Shown: positions 1 to 7,910 of the stretch, in pieces
Position numbering within the stretch: position 1 is the stretch's first letter
How the letters are laid out: each line of letters opens with the position of its first letter
Origin: a virus
Length of the DNA stretch: 35,503 nt
Reading direction: 5' to 3' (one strand)
Virus record (IMG/VR): IMGVR_UViG_3300028794_000016
Span: 1 to 35,503 of that record
Translations under genes and position numbers: made by a program
Notes under the pieces: model-generated
Told to the model about the DNA's origin: nothing
The model's input: the letters and a program-made list of their open reading frames with translations, nothing else
The model's database searches: none

Positions 1-7
1 ACCCAAA

Positions 8-39
8 GAGGGGCACTCACGCTCAAGCGAGTGCCCCTC
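8..39 (-). terminator. Terminator of the leftward early operon
   Basis: Perfect 11-bp inverted repeat (GAGGGGCACTC at 8-18, GAGTGCCCCTC at 29-39) with a 10-nt loop, lying 4 nt beyond the stop of the last leftward gene. Read leftward it is followed by CTTTGGGT, a short T-rich tail. It most likely ends the leftward transcript that carries the polymerase and the small genes downstream of it. Confidence 0.75.
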
Positions 40-43
40 AATG

Positions 44-409
44 TCACCGATATTCCCAGACGACCTTCTCCACGGGTTCTACGCGCCGAAAAACACCATC
101 CCATTCGTCTCCACCGTACGACGATGCTGTCCCCGTCTTCTTGTAATGCAGGACTTCACCATCGATGTCCGATGTGACCTTGAACACGATGCTCAGCTCG
201 TCGCTGTCCATGTTGCCGTACGAATCGTACTCCTTGTCCTGCACCGCCACAACCTCAACGTTCAGGACGCCAAGGATGACTTCGTGCGACACGCCCTGCG
301 CATCGTAAGCCCACCAAGCCCAAGCCTTGTTGTACCCCTTCTGCCGATCAGCGTACGTCAGGAGGATGGCCTGAAGCATCTCCGGTAGCAGTTCTGCGGT
401 GATCTTCAT
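44..409 (-). CDS. Hypothetical protein, SYG-motif family (121 aa)
   Basis: Unknown function, acidic, no membrane segment or signal peptide. Its C-terminal third carries SSYGGDEWDGVFRRVEP followed by a hydrophobic VVWEYR end. The next gene upstream ends the same way (YASYGDGSVYEGTLREAFP, then TVYVGA), so the two look like diverged tandem duplicates. Start and the upstream stop share one base (TGATG), which indicates translational coupling in one operon. It is the last gene before the terminator at 8-39. Proteins with this SYGG/W-G-x-(F/L)-R ending recur in actinophage early regions, but I know no assigned role. Confidence 0.8.
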   Translation of the reverse strand: MKITAELLPEMLQAILLTYADRQKGYNKAWAWWAYDAQGVSHEVILGVLNVEVVAVQDKEYDSYGNMDSDELSIVFKVTSDIDGEVLHYKKTGTASSYGGDEWDGVFRRVEPVEKVVWEYR

Positions 410-831
410 CAGGCCCCCACGTACACAGTGATGGTGCGCTGCTCAGGGAATGCCTCACGCAGGGTGCCTTCGTACACACTCCCATCACCGTACGACGCGT
501 AGTACCCATCGATACGGAAGAACTGTCCCGTTGCCAGGGTCTTCACGACGACATAGATTTCCTCGCCGTGACCCTCGCTGCCCGGATCGGACTGTACGAC
601 CTCGACGCCCCCAAGGACATCGTAAACCCTGCCAACCTCGTCCTCCGCGACACTCCACTCGAAATCGATTTCGTAGGTGCCCTCAGATTCCACGACGAAG
701 GTACCATCGGGGTTCTTCACACGCTGATACAGCCCGTCGATCCTGTCGTACTTGTAGTGAACGTACGACTCCTCCCACTGGAGATTTTCGAGCGCACTCT
801 GAACCTCGTGCGCCGTGAACTTCTCTGTCAT
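409..831 (-). CDS. Hypothetical protein, SYG-motif family (140 aa)
   Basis: Unknown function and acidic. The start at 831 is chosen because AAGGG lies 6 nt upstream and the ATG overlaps the preceding stop (TGATG); a GTG one codon earlier is less likely. The C-terminal half has FRIDGYYASYGDGSVYEG and matches the neighbouring downstream gene in layout: an alternating beta-like region, then SYG, then a basic/proline segment, then a hydrophobic end. This suggests a tandem duplication. The family is common in phage early operons and has no known activity. Confidence 0.8.
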   Translation of the reverse strand: MTEKFTAHEVQSALENLQWEESYVHYKYDRIDGLYQRVKNPDGTFVVESEGTYEIDFEWSVAEDEVGRVYDVLGGVEVVQSDPGSEGHGEEIYVVVKTLATGQFFRIDGYYASYGDGSVYEGTLREAFPEQRTITVYVGA

Positions 832-1643
832 CACTGTCCCTTCCTTCTGTGTGCAACCAACTTGTGTGCGTTGTCCTTGTGCCTCTGCACGTAGTCTACG
901 TCAGCGCGAATGTAGGTGTCAAGGTTTTCCACGATAAACCTTGCGCTGCGCCCCTTCGTCAAAGACACGATGGTCTTGCGCAGGGCCTTCAGGTACGCGG
1001 CCCCAGGAGAGCACGTGTAATCCGAAGGCACAACCCAGCGCTCCAAGGCAGTGGCGTAGATTTCTTCGCGGAACAACTTGATCTGAGTGTCCAGGGGCGC
1101 AGCCCACACCTTGCGCATGTCGATCGCCACCTCTTCGCCGTCCTTGTTGAAGGACTCGTACAGAGGGTGATCACCATATGACACGGAGTAGTGGATGCTG
1201 TCGTGATCCCACTTACGTGGCACCGCATCGTCAAAGAAATCCGCCTTATCCATGTTCAAATCCACACGCTTCTTGCCGTGCTTCTGTTCCCACACCTTGT
1301 ACAACACAGAGTGCAGGTCAGGGATCAACTGCGCACCGTGACGCTTCAGTGACAGGATGTCATGAACGTGCTTGGACCATGTGTTGTTCGGCAAATCCCA
1401 ATACGTGTGCGAGACCTTGATGGTGTACAGCTCGTCCAAAGTAGCGACACGCCACGTGCCTCGCGCCCAATACTCCGTCAACCTGTCATCCCAAAAAGCG
1501 TCAACCTTCACAGTACCACCAAGTGGGGTCTCCGGAGACACATACACGTCGACGTCCTTGGGCCTGCGCCACTCGTCGCCAAGGTGATAGTGCGCTGCGG
1601 TGCTACCGATCACAAGGTACACTATGATACACAACCTTCCCAT
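831..1643 (-). CDS. Putative nucleotidyltransferase-fold protein (270 aa)
   Basis: The N-terminus reads VYLVIGSTAAHYH, then RRPKDVDVYV. This resembles the G-S-x(n)-D-x-D signature of pol-beta-type nucleotidyltransferases (GS near residues 13-14, KDVDV near 29-33). The rest is alpha-helical, with a conserved-looking HDILSLKRHGAQL segment near 92-104 and a basic C-terminus. No substrate can be assigned; similar phage proteins are annotated only as NTase-like. The start is uncertain. ATG at 1643 overlaps the upstream gene by 41 nt, while GTG at 1622 has GGAAGG 12 nt upstream and would begin right at the first beta strand (263 aa). The gene end overlaps the next start (TGATG). Confidence 0.75.
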   Translation of the reverse strand: MGRLCIIVYLVIGSTAAHYHLGDEWRRPKDVDVYVSPETPLGGTVKVDAFWDDRLTEYWARGTWRVATLDELYTIKVSHTYWDLPNNTWSKHVHDILSLKRHGAQLIPDLHSVLYKVWEQKHGKKRVDLNMDKADFFDDAVPRKWDHDSIHYSVSYGDHPLYESFNKDGEEVAIDMRKVWAAPLDTQIKLFREEIYATALERWVVPSDYTCSPGAAYLKALRKTIVSLTKGRSARFIVENLDTYIRADVDYVQRHKDNAHKLVAHRRKGQ

Positions 1644-1785
1644 CTAGTTTGTAGCGACGTGCGCCCTTGTACATTTTGCACGTCTCCTGTGCTTTGACGT
1701 ACGCCACTCTAGTCGAGAAGAGGTAGTGTGTCAACACCCATTCGAGGTCTTCGTCGCCCTGTATGTTCAGCACCCACTGTGGCAT
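1603..1785 (-). CDS. Hypothetical protein (60 aa)
   Basis: Small basic protein of unknown function, starting MPQWVLNIQGDEDLEWVL and ending VVYHSVPCDR. The reading frame stays open much further upstream, but that part overlaps the well-supported zinc-ribbon gene at 1820-2122 in another frame, so the start is placed just after that gene stops. ATG at 1785 has no obvious Shine-Dalgarno; GTG at 1794 is an alternative. Its 3' end overlaps the NTase-like gene by up to 41 nt, which is unusual for this otherwise tightly coupled operon. Confidence 0.6.
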   Translation of the reverse strand: MPQWVLNIQGDEDLEWVLTHYLFSTRVAYVKAQETCKMYKGARRYKLDGKVVYHSVPCDR

Positions 1786-1819
1786 GTCGAACACGTAGCG
1801 TCTGCGGATGATTGCGGCG

Positions 1820-2122
1820 CTAAGAATCCTCGCCCCATGAATCCCAGACATGTTGCACGCGCACACGGCGTCTATCTCCTCTTGCGAAACGATGCCATCG
1901 CTGAGCGCAATCTGCAAATGGGCACTGCCAATAGCAGACCCCGTCATACACATCGGACAACTGCACTCCAATGAGCCGAGAGTAGTATCGCGGGCCATCA
2001 GCCACTGACCACGGGCCATAACTTCCGGCTTCGAGATATTCGCGTGGGATCTCAGAGGCACGCCAGTCGCCGCCACACTTAGGGCACTCAAGTTCGTCCC
2101 CTCCAATCATGTCATCCGACAT
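1820..2122 (-). CDS. Zinc-ribbon-like protein (100 aa)
   Basis: The N-terminal half has ELECPKCGGDWRA and the C-terminal half has CYWQCPFADCAQRW. This gives two CxxC/CxxxxC knuckles about 55 residues apart, typical of a zinc-binding ribbon. The start at 2122 is supported by GGAGG six bases upstream; its first codons overlap the 3' end of the preceding 71-aa gene. A role in nucleic-acid binding is inferred from the fold only. Located directly downstream of DNA polymerase in the leftward early operon. Confidence 0.75.
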   Translation of the reverse strand: MSDDMIGGDELECPKCGGDWRASEIPREYLEAGSYGPWSVADGPRYYSRLIGVQLSDVYDGVCYWQCPFADCAQRWHRFARGDRRRVRVQHVWDSWGEDS

Positions 2123-2327
2123 ACGATGCCTCCACCTCACGCCACGACGCAGCCTCGCCCTGTGCCGCGAAGTTCATAGCGTAGATCGCCCCATCCTTAG
2201 GGTACTCGAAGGCCCACGAAGGCTCCCACTGCGCGTCCTCCTCATTCCACCAATACATGATCAAAGCTTCGTCATCAAAGCGATAGTAGGCGATGCCGTA
2301 CGCATCCACCAACTCGAAAAACCTCAT
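2112..2327 (-). CDS. Hypothetical protein (71 aa)
   Basis: Acidic, aromatic-rich small protein (MRFFELVDAYGIAYYRFDDE at the start; many W and Y). Its ATG overlaps the DNA polymerase stop as ATGA, so it is almost certainly translated by coupling to the polymerase gene. It ends inside the start of the zinc-ribbon gene. The compact beta-rich pattern resembles single-domain phage modifiers, but I do not recognise a family. Confidence 0.75.
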   Translation of the reverse strand: MRFFELVDAYGIAYYRFDDEALIMYWWNEEDAQWEPSWAFEYPKDGAIYAMNFAAQGEAASWREVEASYVG

Positions 2328-4225
2328 GCCGCAACCTCCTGCCAGTCGTCGATGATGTTCTTAGTGCCCTTGGAGCGCACCGTCCCACTTGAGTCTCTGA
2401 AGACGTAGCCCTCAGCCCAAGTCTTGCCGTACACTTCTCCCGTCGCCGAGATTGGTACGTCAATGAACGTCCCGCTCATGATCTTACCTACAGTATGGGC
2501 TACATCCTGGGCGATGTCAACAGGGGCTTGGAACAATACCTCATCGTGCACGGGCAACAACAGATAGTCATCAAGTCCGCCCTTGCTCAGGTCGATGAGG
2601 GCCTGCGCCAAGAGATCACGCGCGATGCTCTGCACGCTGTAGTTCACGGCGGCGTACTCGCGTCCCGAATCCAAAGGTAGGAATCGGCCATGGTGATTCA
2701 AGATGTAACCACCGTTCATGCGTTGCTGACGCTGCAAGTCCTTCGCGAACGCGGGAAGCTCGAAATATGCATCTTCATAAGCGCGGATGGCGTCCTTAAC
2801 TTGATCAATCGGTGCCCCCGTCTGGCGAGATAGCGTTGCGGCGCCACCACCGAAGACCTTACCAAACCCAATGCCCTTACCCATGCTTCTTTGGGCCTTC
2901 GTGAAGTCATCACCATACACCAACTGTGCGGTGTAGTCGTGCAAGTCAATACCGTTTGCAATCGCATACTTCATCTTCGAAATGTCCGCCAACCCAGCCA
3001 ACACGCGGAACTCCACTTGATCGTAGTCCGCACTGCCGATGACATAGCCTTCGTCGGCGATGACTTGGCGACGAATGATCCACGCATCGTCACCACGCGA
3101 GGGGAGTTGCTGAAGCGGAGGGTTAGAGATGGACATGCGGGCTGTGCGCGCCTGCAATGAGTTGATGTCAGGGTGTACGTGATCCCTGAAATCCCTCGCG
3201 CTCAGCATCGCCTGCGCGTATGCCTTCTTCCACTTCCTGGCGCGCTTGCTTTCTACGATGCTCGATAGCAAGGTCTTCACGTCGATGGGCGTGTTGACAT
3301 CCTCAAGCAAAGCCTCCATGACGGCCTTGTCCGTCTTGGGGTTGCCTGACTTCGTAAACTCCGAAGGACGCCATCCCTTAGCAATCAACAGATCCCCAAC
3401 TTGCTTCGGGGAATTCATGTTGTCAAGCCCAAGGCCCTGTGTTGTCACAACCCCGGCTTGGAAGCGACGCTCAAGCTCACGCACCAAATATTCGGAGAAC
3501 TTGACATCCACGCGGAAGCCTCGGCGCTTCATGCGTGTGGTGACACGTTGCACTTCATGCTCAAAGCGCGCCAAGCGCCCAAAGCCTTCCTTGTTCACCA
3601 TACCGCGCAACTTCTTATGCATCCTCGATCCATAAATGCAGTCCAAGCCAGCGTACAGGAGATACGTGCGATTCCACACGTCAATCTTCTTCCACCCTGT
3701 CTTGATGGTGCACCCAATCGCGTGGAACTCAGCCTTCAGTTCGTCTTGGGCATCCTTAGCCTGCGGATCGACGTGCGCCTTCGACAATTCCTTCAGCGCA
3801 TGCCCCACGCCCCCATCCATCTTGCTGCGAGGGTCTAGGAGATGCGAGAGGATGCGCGTGCAGTGATAGTTTTCTTCGGTGAGGTGCAGGGGCATGAGGC
3901 CCGTGACGTCAAGGGCGAGCACATCGAAGGGCGCGTTGTGAATGCTGACACCCTTCTCGAAGGCAATGTCCAACAATAGCTTGGCGCGCTTATCACGTAC
4001 GGAGCGCAGGGGGAGGACGTACGCCGTGCGCTCATCCCCAAGCTGAACCGTGCGCACCCTGAAGTCTGAAGCGAAGTGATTTAGGTCTGTGGTCTCTGTG
4101 TCGAGTGATAGGTCGTAGGGGTTCGCGTTGCGCACAAACTGCACGGCCTCAGGCAAGTCGTCGTCATGTTCGATTACGTTGATCATGACTTCTTCCCCGG
4201 CAACGCGGTACGGTAGTCGTAGCAT
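2324..4225 (-). CDS. Family A DNA polymerase with 3'-5' exonuclease (633 aa)
   Basis: Replicative phage polymerase of the PolA class. The N-terminal DnaQ-like exonuclease carries exo I LSLDTETTDL (Asp/Glu near residues 42-44) and further acidic motifs (YAGLDCIYGSR near 190-200). Palm/fingers motifs are A SADYDQVEFR (Asp near 400), B RSMGKGIGFG (Arg 446, Lys 450) and C LLPVHDEV (His-Asp-Glu 560-562). All catalytic residues are present. There is no 5'-nuclease domain, as usual for phage PolA of this size. The start at 4225 is chosen because AAGGA lies 6 nt upstream; the frame is open for 65 more codons but that stretch is low-complexity promoter DNA. A repeat-rich non-coding block follows upstream, then the primase-helicase. 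Confidence 0.97.
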   Translation of the reverse strand: MLRLPYRVAGEEVMINVIEHDDDLPEAVQFVRNANPYDLSLDTETTDLNHFASDFRVRTVQLGDERTAYVLPLRSVRDKRAKLLLDIAFEKGVSIHNAPFDVLALDVTGLMPLHLTEENYHCTRILSHLLDPRSKMDGGVGHALKELSKAHVDPQAKDAQDELKAEFHAIGCTIKTGWKKIDVWNRTYLLYAGLDCIYGSRMHKKLRGMVNKEGFGRLARFEHEVQRVTTRMKRRGFRVDVKFSEYLVRELERRFQAGVVTTQGLGLDNMNSPKQVGDLLIAKGWRPSEFTKSGNPKTDKAVMEALLEDVNTPIDVKTLLSSIVESKRARKWKKAYAQAMLSARDFRDHVHPDINSLQARTARMSISNPPLQQLPSRGDDAWIIRRQVIADEGYVIGSADYDQVEFRVLAGLADISKMKYAIANGIDLHDYTAQLVYGDDFTKAQRSMGKGIGFGKVFGGGAATLSRQTGAPIDQVKDAIRAYEDAYFELPAFAKDLQRQQRMNGGYILNHHGRFLPLDSGREYAAVNYSVQSIARDLLAQALIDLSKGGLDDYLLLPVHDEVLFQAPVDIAQDVAHTVGKIMSGTFIDVPISATGEVYGKTWAEGYVFRDSSGTVRSKGTKNIIDDWQEVAA

Positions 4226-4280
4226 GTTCGTCCTTAGCTTTCGTGTCCTGCTCTTTAGGCAAGGTTCGCACGTGCGTGTG

Positions 4281-4309
4281 AGTGTATCACGCTTCGGCCT
4301 AGCGCGCAA
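4281..4309 (-). promoter_or_regulatory. Promoter for DNA polymerase operon (leftward)
   Basis: On the minus strand: TTGCGC (4304-4309), 17-nt spacer, TACACT (4281-4286). It lies about 55 nt upstream of the polymerase start and inside the non-coding block. The match to the -10 is good and to the -35 moderate. The same TTGCGC -35 hexamer occurs at 10722-10727. Confidence 0.55.
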
Positions 4310-4315
4310 CATGAT

Positions 4316-4489
4316 GGGAGCATGTAGGTATGTAGGTTTAGAGCCTCGAAAAATATTGCTCCCCTGTGCGCATGCGCGCATGTGTTTATAGATAAATATT
4401 TTACCATACATACCCTTCATACCCTACATAAACCCTATGTGACCTGCGATGTTATCTAAACGTAACATACATAAACCCTACATGCTCCC
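4316..4489 (-). repeat. Direct and inverted repeats in non-coding block (candidate origin)
   Basis: The 4226-4510 region has no credible gene. It holds an exact 13-bp direct repeat TACATAAACCCTA (4425-4437 and 4468-4480). It also holds an exact 12-bp inverted pair, GGGAGCATGTAG (4316-4327) with CTACATGCTCCC (4478-4489), about 150 bp apart, plus several shorter CCCTACATA-like units. The stretch between the arms is AT-rich (around 4340-4420), unlike the surrounding genes. Position between polymerase and primase, iteron-like units and an AT-rich core fit a replication origin or a multi-site operator; neither is proven. Confidence 0.5.
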
Positions 4490-4510
4490 TACATATGTAC
4501 GGACATGAAG

Positions 4511-4543
4511 AAGGGAGCCACCACACACAGTGATGACTCCCTT
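4511..4543 (-). terminator. Terminator after primase-helicase
   Basis: AAGGGAG (4511-4517) pairs with CTCCCTT (4537-4543), just 4 nt past the helicase stop on the leftward strand. The loop is long (19 nt) and there is only a weak T tract beyond, so termination may be partial. Confidence 0.5.
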
Positions 4544-4547
4544 ACTC

Positions 4548-6911
4548 TCAGAACATCTCCTTCACTTCAGCCAACTGATGACCATCTGCTGAGTCAGGCT
4601 TTAGCGACCCTTCGGAAGCATGCGAGCGCACGGCAGGGATGGCGTTGTTCGCCGCCAACCCAATAAAGACGATGCCGTGCATGGTCCTCTTCGTGTTGAA
4701 CCCGCGCTCCTCAAGGGCTGCCTTGAACGCCTTCTGCGAGAGCATGTCGCGCTCGCTGTAGCCCTGTGTCAACGCCCACTTCTTGTAGAGAGTGAACGTC
4801 CATGCGGATGGCACCTTCTTGTTGTCCTCAGGCGCCAACCACCCACCGTGCTCCGAAGCATCAATAAACCCGCCTAGGATGTCCGCTGCCTCACGATACT
4901 CCTGTGTGGCTGTGCGCACCCTCGAAGGCTCCTGCAACCCACTGGCATACCATTCCACGGCACCGCGCACGGCCCATGCAAGAATGCCTGCGGCTTCAGC
5001 CATGAGCGTAGCGGCGAGGCCATGATCACGCTCGTGAGGCTCGAAGAATCGCGTCCATGGCACGAGCTTCACACGACGCCAGATGCCTTCGTCGGCCCCA
5101 CGAATGTCGGGCTTAGCATTTGTTGCCATCTGAAGCAAGAAGTTCGGGTAGAACTCAATGTCATTCTGATGCAACGCGCGCGCCGTGATCAGGTCCCCAC
5201 TTGCCATCCTCTTGATTTGGGCTTCGTCAATAGATGCACGAGCGTCTGCCTCGTTGACTGTGACAAGACGGGCACCGCGCAGCCGCACCAAATCGGGTCG
5301 TGCTCCACCAGCTCCATTCGACTTACGTTCGAAAGAGGACCAGTCTGAAACTGTGCTAATGCTTTTGAACAATGATCGCAGAGTATCAAGAAAGATGGAC
5401 TTTCCATTGCTACCCCTTCCATAGTGAATGGCCATGGCGTGCTCACTGATCTCGCCAGTGATGCCATAACCCACGAGCCTCTGTAGGAACGGAGGCATGT
5501 CATCCATATCAGGCATTACCTCACCAAGGAACTGCTCCCAGCGGGGTGCCCTAGCCTCAGGATCGTACTCCACGTCCACGAGTTGAGTCATGTGCAACTC
5601 GGGGCGATGGTCGTACAGCATTCCTGTCCTGAGGTCCACAACTCCATTCCTCACGGCCAACAAATGCTTGTTAGCATCCAAGTCATCGGCCGTTAGGCGA
5701 ATTGTGTACGTGGCCTGCATCAATGCCATGGCGTTGCGCAAGCCTGAGTGCGAAAGCGAATACTGAATGTGCCGTGCGGCAGCCTTCGTGCTCGCTCCCA
5801 CCTTCAACAACTCAGCAAGGTCTTCGTACAAATATTCCTGTGCTTCCTTCACCATCTGCAATACGCTTGCCGAATTCTCATTCTCCGGCATCCAAACCAT
5901 GCCATTCCACACCAACCATCCAAGGCCCTCGCAATAACGAATTCGACCCTTGAAAATGTCGACGAGGCGATTGGCATTGCCAGCGTCCGTGAGACGTTCG
6001 TCGTCAAGAACATCCGAAGATGCTTCGTAGTTCGTCACCTTCAACCATCCAGGAGTAGTCTTGCCCTCAGCATCAGTTGCGCGCGGAGGGATTGATACGC
6101 TAGGATGGGGTCGAGGTGTAACCTCGGCGAACTGCCAGGCGCGCTCTACCTTGCCCGACAATCCCTTCAGCGTGTACGGGAGCCTTCGTGTGTAATCCTT
6201 GACAACCTCGTCCTGTGTGAGCACGCTGTCAGGCACCGTCAGGCATAGCTGAAACGAGCGCACCATCATGCGATACGCCACGTCGTCACGGGTGCCCTCA
6301 GGAGCATCAGCGGCTTCGCGCACGTTCATGCGATGCCACCTGATCACATCGGGCCACTGATCTTCAGGATACTGATAGTGCGTCTCGGGGACGTCACGAT
6401 CAATGGGCAGGATCTTGTTCAGGATTCCTGCGGGGAGGTCTTCCAATAGTCGAGGGTCAACGATATCGTACGACCCATCGTCAATTCGGGACGTAGGTCC
6501 CACAATGTACGCAGCATCCGCTCGCACATCAATTCCAGGTCCGAGCCTTCCAACGGAATTTCCGATGTGATCGACGCCGTCAGGGTATCGGAAGAGAAGG
6601 TGCATTCCACCTGAACGTGTCCTGTGGGTTCGAGTTCGTACCTCTCGGCCCGCGAGAGCATCAACGGCCTCCTTAGTGCCTCCATGCTTCGGGTCAATGT
6701 CGATTGCTACAATGCCTGACGCCTTCCCCGTGACGATGCCGATGTTGTTGGCCTCGTCTTCAAGCTCAGGCATGAAGTCTTCAGAATCAAGTTGCGTCCA
6801 CGACAAATGACCTGTACGGCCTTCGTGTGGACGCTTCGAGTTGTTCGCCAAGGGGAAGAGGACGAACCCCTCCCCCATCAGCTGTGTAATTGTCTGCTTG
6901 CGCAGGGTCAC
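4548..6911 (-). CDS. Prim-pol primase / P4-D5 family helicase (787 aa)
   Basis: Two-part replication protein. The N-terminal archaeo-eukaryotic prim-pol domain has IVAIDIDPKHGG (metal-binding Asp 71 and 73), SGGMHLLFRY (His 104) and GIDVRADAAYIVGP. The C-terminal superfamily 3 helicase has Walker A HYGRGSNGKS (about 498-505), an acidic VTVNEADA Walker-B-like segment and the sensor-1-like QMATNAKPD. It is expected to unwind DNA and lay primers at the phage fork. Start: the frame extends 9 codons further, but GTG at 6911 is preceded by AAAGGAGGAGCAA, an ideal ribosome site. Followed by a hairpin terminator. Confidence 0.95.
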   Translation of the reverse strand: MTLRKQTITQLMGEGFVLFPLANNSKRPHEGRTGHLSWTQLDSEDFMPELEDEANNIGIVTGKASGIVAIDIDPKHGGTKEAVDALAGREVRTRTHRTRSGGMHLLFRYPDGVDHIGNSVGRLGPGIDVRADAAYIVGPTSRIDDGSYDIVDPRLLEDLPAGILNKILPIDRDVPETHYQYPEDQWPDVIRWHRMNVREAADAPEGTRDDVAYRMMVRSFQLCLTVPDSVLTQDEVVKDYTRRLPYTLKGLSGKVERAWQFAEVTPRPHPSVSIPPRATDAEGKTTPGWLKVTNYEASSDVLDDERLTDAGNANRLVDIFKGRIRYCEGLGWLVWNGMVWMPENENSASVLQMVKEAQEYLYEDLAELLKVGASTKAAARHIQYSLSHSGLRNAMALMQATYTIRLTADDLDANKHLLAVRNGVVDLRTGMLYDHRPELHMTQLVDVEYDPEARAPRWEQFLGEVMPDMDDMPPFLQRLVGYGITGEISEHAMAIHYGRGSNGKSIFLDTLRSLFKSISTVSDWSSFERKSNGAGGARPDLVRLRGARLVTVNEADARASIDEAQIKRMASGDLITARALHQNDIEFYPNFLLQMATNAKPDIRGADEGIWRRVKLVPWTRFFEPHERDHGLAATLMAEAAGILAWAVRGAVEWYASGLQEPSRVRTATQEYREAADILGGFIDASEHGGWLAPEDNKKVPSAWTFTLYKKWALTQGYSERDMLSQKAFKAALEERGFNTKRTMHGIVFIGLAANNAIPAVRSHASEGSLKPDSADGHQLAEVKEMF

Positions 6912-6997
6912 TTGCTCCTCCTTTTGCCACAAGGGCAATGTGCGACGCGCTCAGGCGTGAGGACGTATGGGCATTCTACATGCGGCCTCGCGGTGTG

Positions 6998-7105
6998 TCA
7001 AACCTGACGCTGACACTTAGAACACCAATATCCTCCCTTCGTGGTCTTCCACAAAAACGTGCCGCACACAGGGCACCGCTTGCGTGACTTGCCCCTCAAA
7101 TTCAT
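6998..7105 (-). CDS. Zinc-ribbon microprotein (35 aa)
   Basis: A very short basic protein with KRCPVCG near residues 9-15 and YWCSKCQ near 26-32. The two CxxC pairs, 13 residues apart, make a minimal zinc ribbon. Its ATG overlaps the stop of the neighbouring 39-aa gene (ATGA), so the two are coupled, with AAGGG about 10 nt upstream. Stop is 86 nt before the primase start, in the same leftward unit. Function unknown; the family style suggests nucleic-acid or polymerase binding. Confidence 0.65.
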   Translation of the reverse strand: MNLRGKSRKRCPVCGTFLWKTTKGGYWCSKCQRQV

Positions 7106-7221
7106 CTCCACTTATCCCTTCTCCTACGCTTACCCCTGCGGTGACAGTCCAAGCATACACCATCCTTCCAACCGTACGCCCTGTCAACTATCTTCGTGCA
7201 CAAAGGACATCGCTTTGACAT
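7102..7221 (-). CDS. Zinc-ribbon microprotein (39 aa)
   Basis: Starts MSKRCPLCTK, has VCLDCHRRGKRRRR near the end: CxxC, 15 residues, CxxC, then a strongly basic tail. GAGG lies 6 nt before the ATG. It overlaps the following 35-aa zinc-ribbon gene by ATGA and shares its overall plan, so the pair may be a duplication. Its start codon region coincides with the -35 box of the divergent rightward promoter, so the two transcripts could interfere. Role unknown. Confidence 0.65.
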   Translation of the reverse strand: MSKRCPLCTKIVDRAYGWKDGVCLDCHRRGKRRRRDKWR

Positions 7222-7243
7222 AAAGATCCTCTCGTGATATGAT
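7215..7243 (+). promoter_or_regulatory. Near-consensus rightward early promoter
   Basis: TTGACA (7215-7220), 17-nt spacer, TATGAT (7238-7243), with a TGA just before the -10 (extended -10). It drives the rightward early genes from 7264. The -35 overlaps the start codon region of the divergent leftward microprotein gene. Confidence 0.85.
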
Positions 7244-7263
7244 GACGTCGAATGGAGGCGAAA

Positions 7264-7452
7264 ATGAAACTTTACCTAACAGAACTAATCCATATCACCA
7301 CACCTGGTGAGAATATCATAGCACTTGATGCCTTGAGGGTCAAGTACGGAGAGCCAGAACGCGATGACCGAGGATCATACTTCAACGTCGATGACGAAGT
7401 GGTGTCGTTGCTGCCAAAGGGTACTACCTTTAGGCTTGATGAGCAAGGATAA
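7264..7452 (+). CDS. Hypothetical protein (62 aa)
   Basis: First gene after the 7215-7243 promoter. ATG at 7264 has GGAGG 5 nt upstream; an ATG four codons earlier would use no such site. Begins MKLYLTELIHITTPGENI; later VDDEVVSLLPKG. Its last ~90 nt overlap the HNH gene in another frame, which suggests one of the two was added later or that the HNH starts later than called. Function unknown. Confidence 0.65.
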   Translation: MKLYLTELIHITTPGENIIALDALRVKYGEPERDDRGSYFNVDDEVVSLLPKGTTFRLDEQG

Positions 7453-7909
7453 GGGTAAGAAGGACGGATACAAATATTTGTGCAGGGTATGCAGTAGGCA
7501 CAAGTATAAGGAATACAGGGCTAACAACTTGATCAAAGAGCGAGCTAGAGTAGCTAAGCGTGACCGAGACTATCCCGAAATGAATGCTGCAAGGGCTCGC
7601 AAGCGCCGAGCCGTCAAGCGCGGACTGCCCTATGTAGCTTACACGGCACAAGAGATCCTAACACGAGACAACGCGGTGTGCTGTCTGTGTGGGTTCGGCG
7701 TTGATACTTCGAACTTCCATATCGAACACATCGTGCCACTGCAAGTTGACCCACAGTTACTCCTCTCATACGGCATCCATGAACACCCTGGTGATGTGCC
7801 ATGGAACGTATCCATAGCTCATCCATCCTGCAATAGTAGCAAGGCGCACCGTATGACGCAAGAGGACCATGCTCGTTACTTGCTGTGGTCATACCTATAC
7901 AAGGAGTAG
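7364..7909 (+). CDS. HNH endonuclease with N-terminal zinc knuckle (181 aa)
   Basis: The N-terminal part has KWCRCCQRVLP followed by YLCRVCSRHK, the CxxC...CxxC knuckle common in phage HNH proteins. The HNH core is VCCLCGFGVD, FHIEHIVPL (tandem His), then PWNVSIAHPSCNSSKAHR with the Asn, His and zinc-binding Cys. It should nick or cut DNA using one divalent metal. Start is uncertain: ATG 7364 has GGAGA 11 nt upstream, ATG 7391 sits just before the knuckle, and ATG 7439 would lose the first CxxC. Such free-standing HNH genes are often mobile; here it overlaps the gene before it by 89 nt. Confidence 0.85.
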   Translation: MTEDHTSTSMTKWCRCCQRVLPLGLMSKDKGKKDGYKYLCRVCSRHKYKEYRANNLIKERARVAKRDRDYPEMNAARARKRRAVKRGLPYVAYTAQEILTRDNAVCCLCGFGVDTSNFHIEHIVPLQVDPQLLLSYGIHEHPGDVPWNVSIAHPSCNSSKAHRMTQEDHARYLLWSYLYKE

Positions 7910-7910
7910 C

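Noticed and set aside
1786-2106. Upstream extension of the 60-aa gene to 167 aa
   Set aside because: It overlaps the zinc-ribbon gene in another frame, which has clear CxxC motifs and a strong ribosome site.
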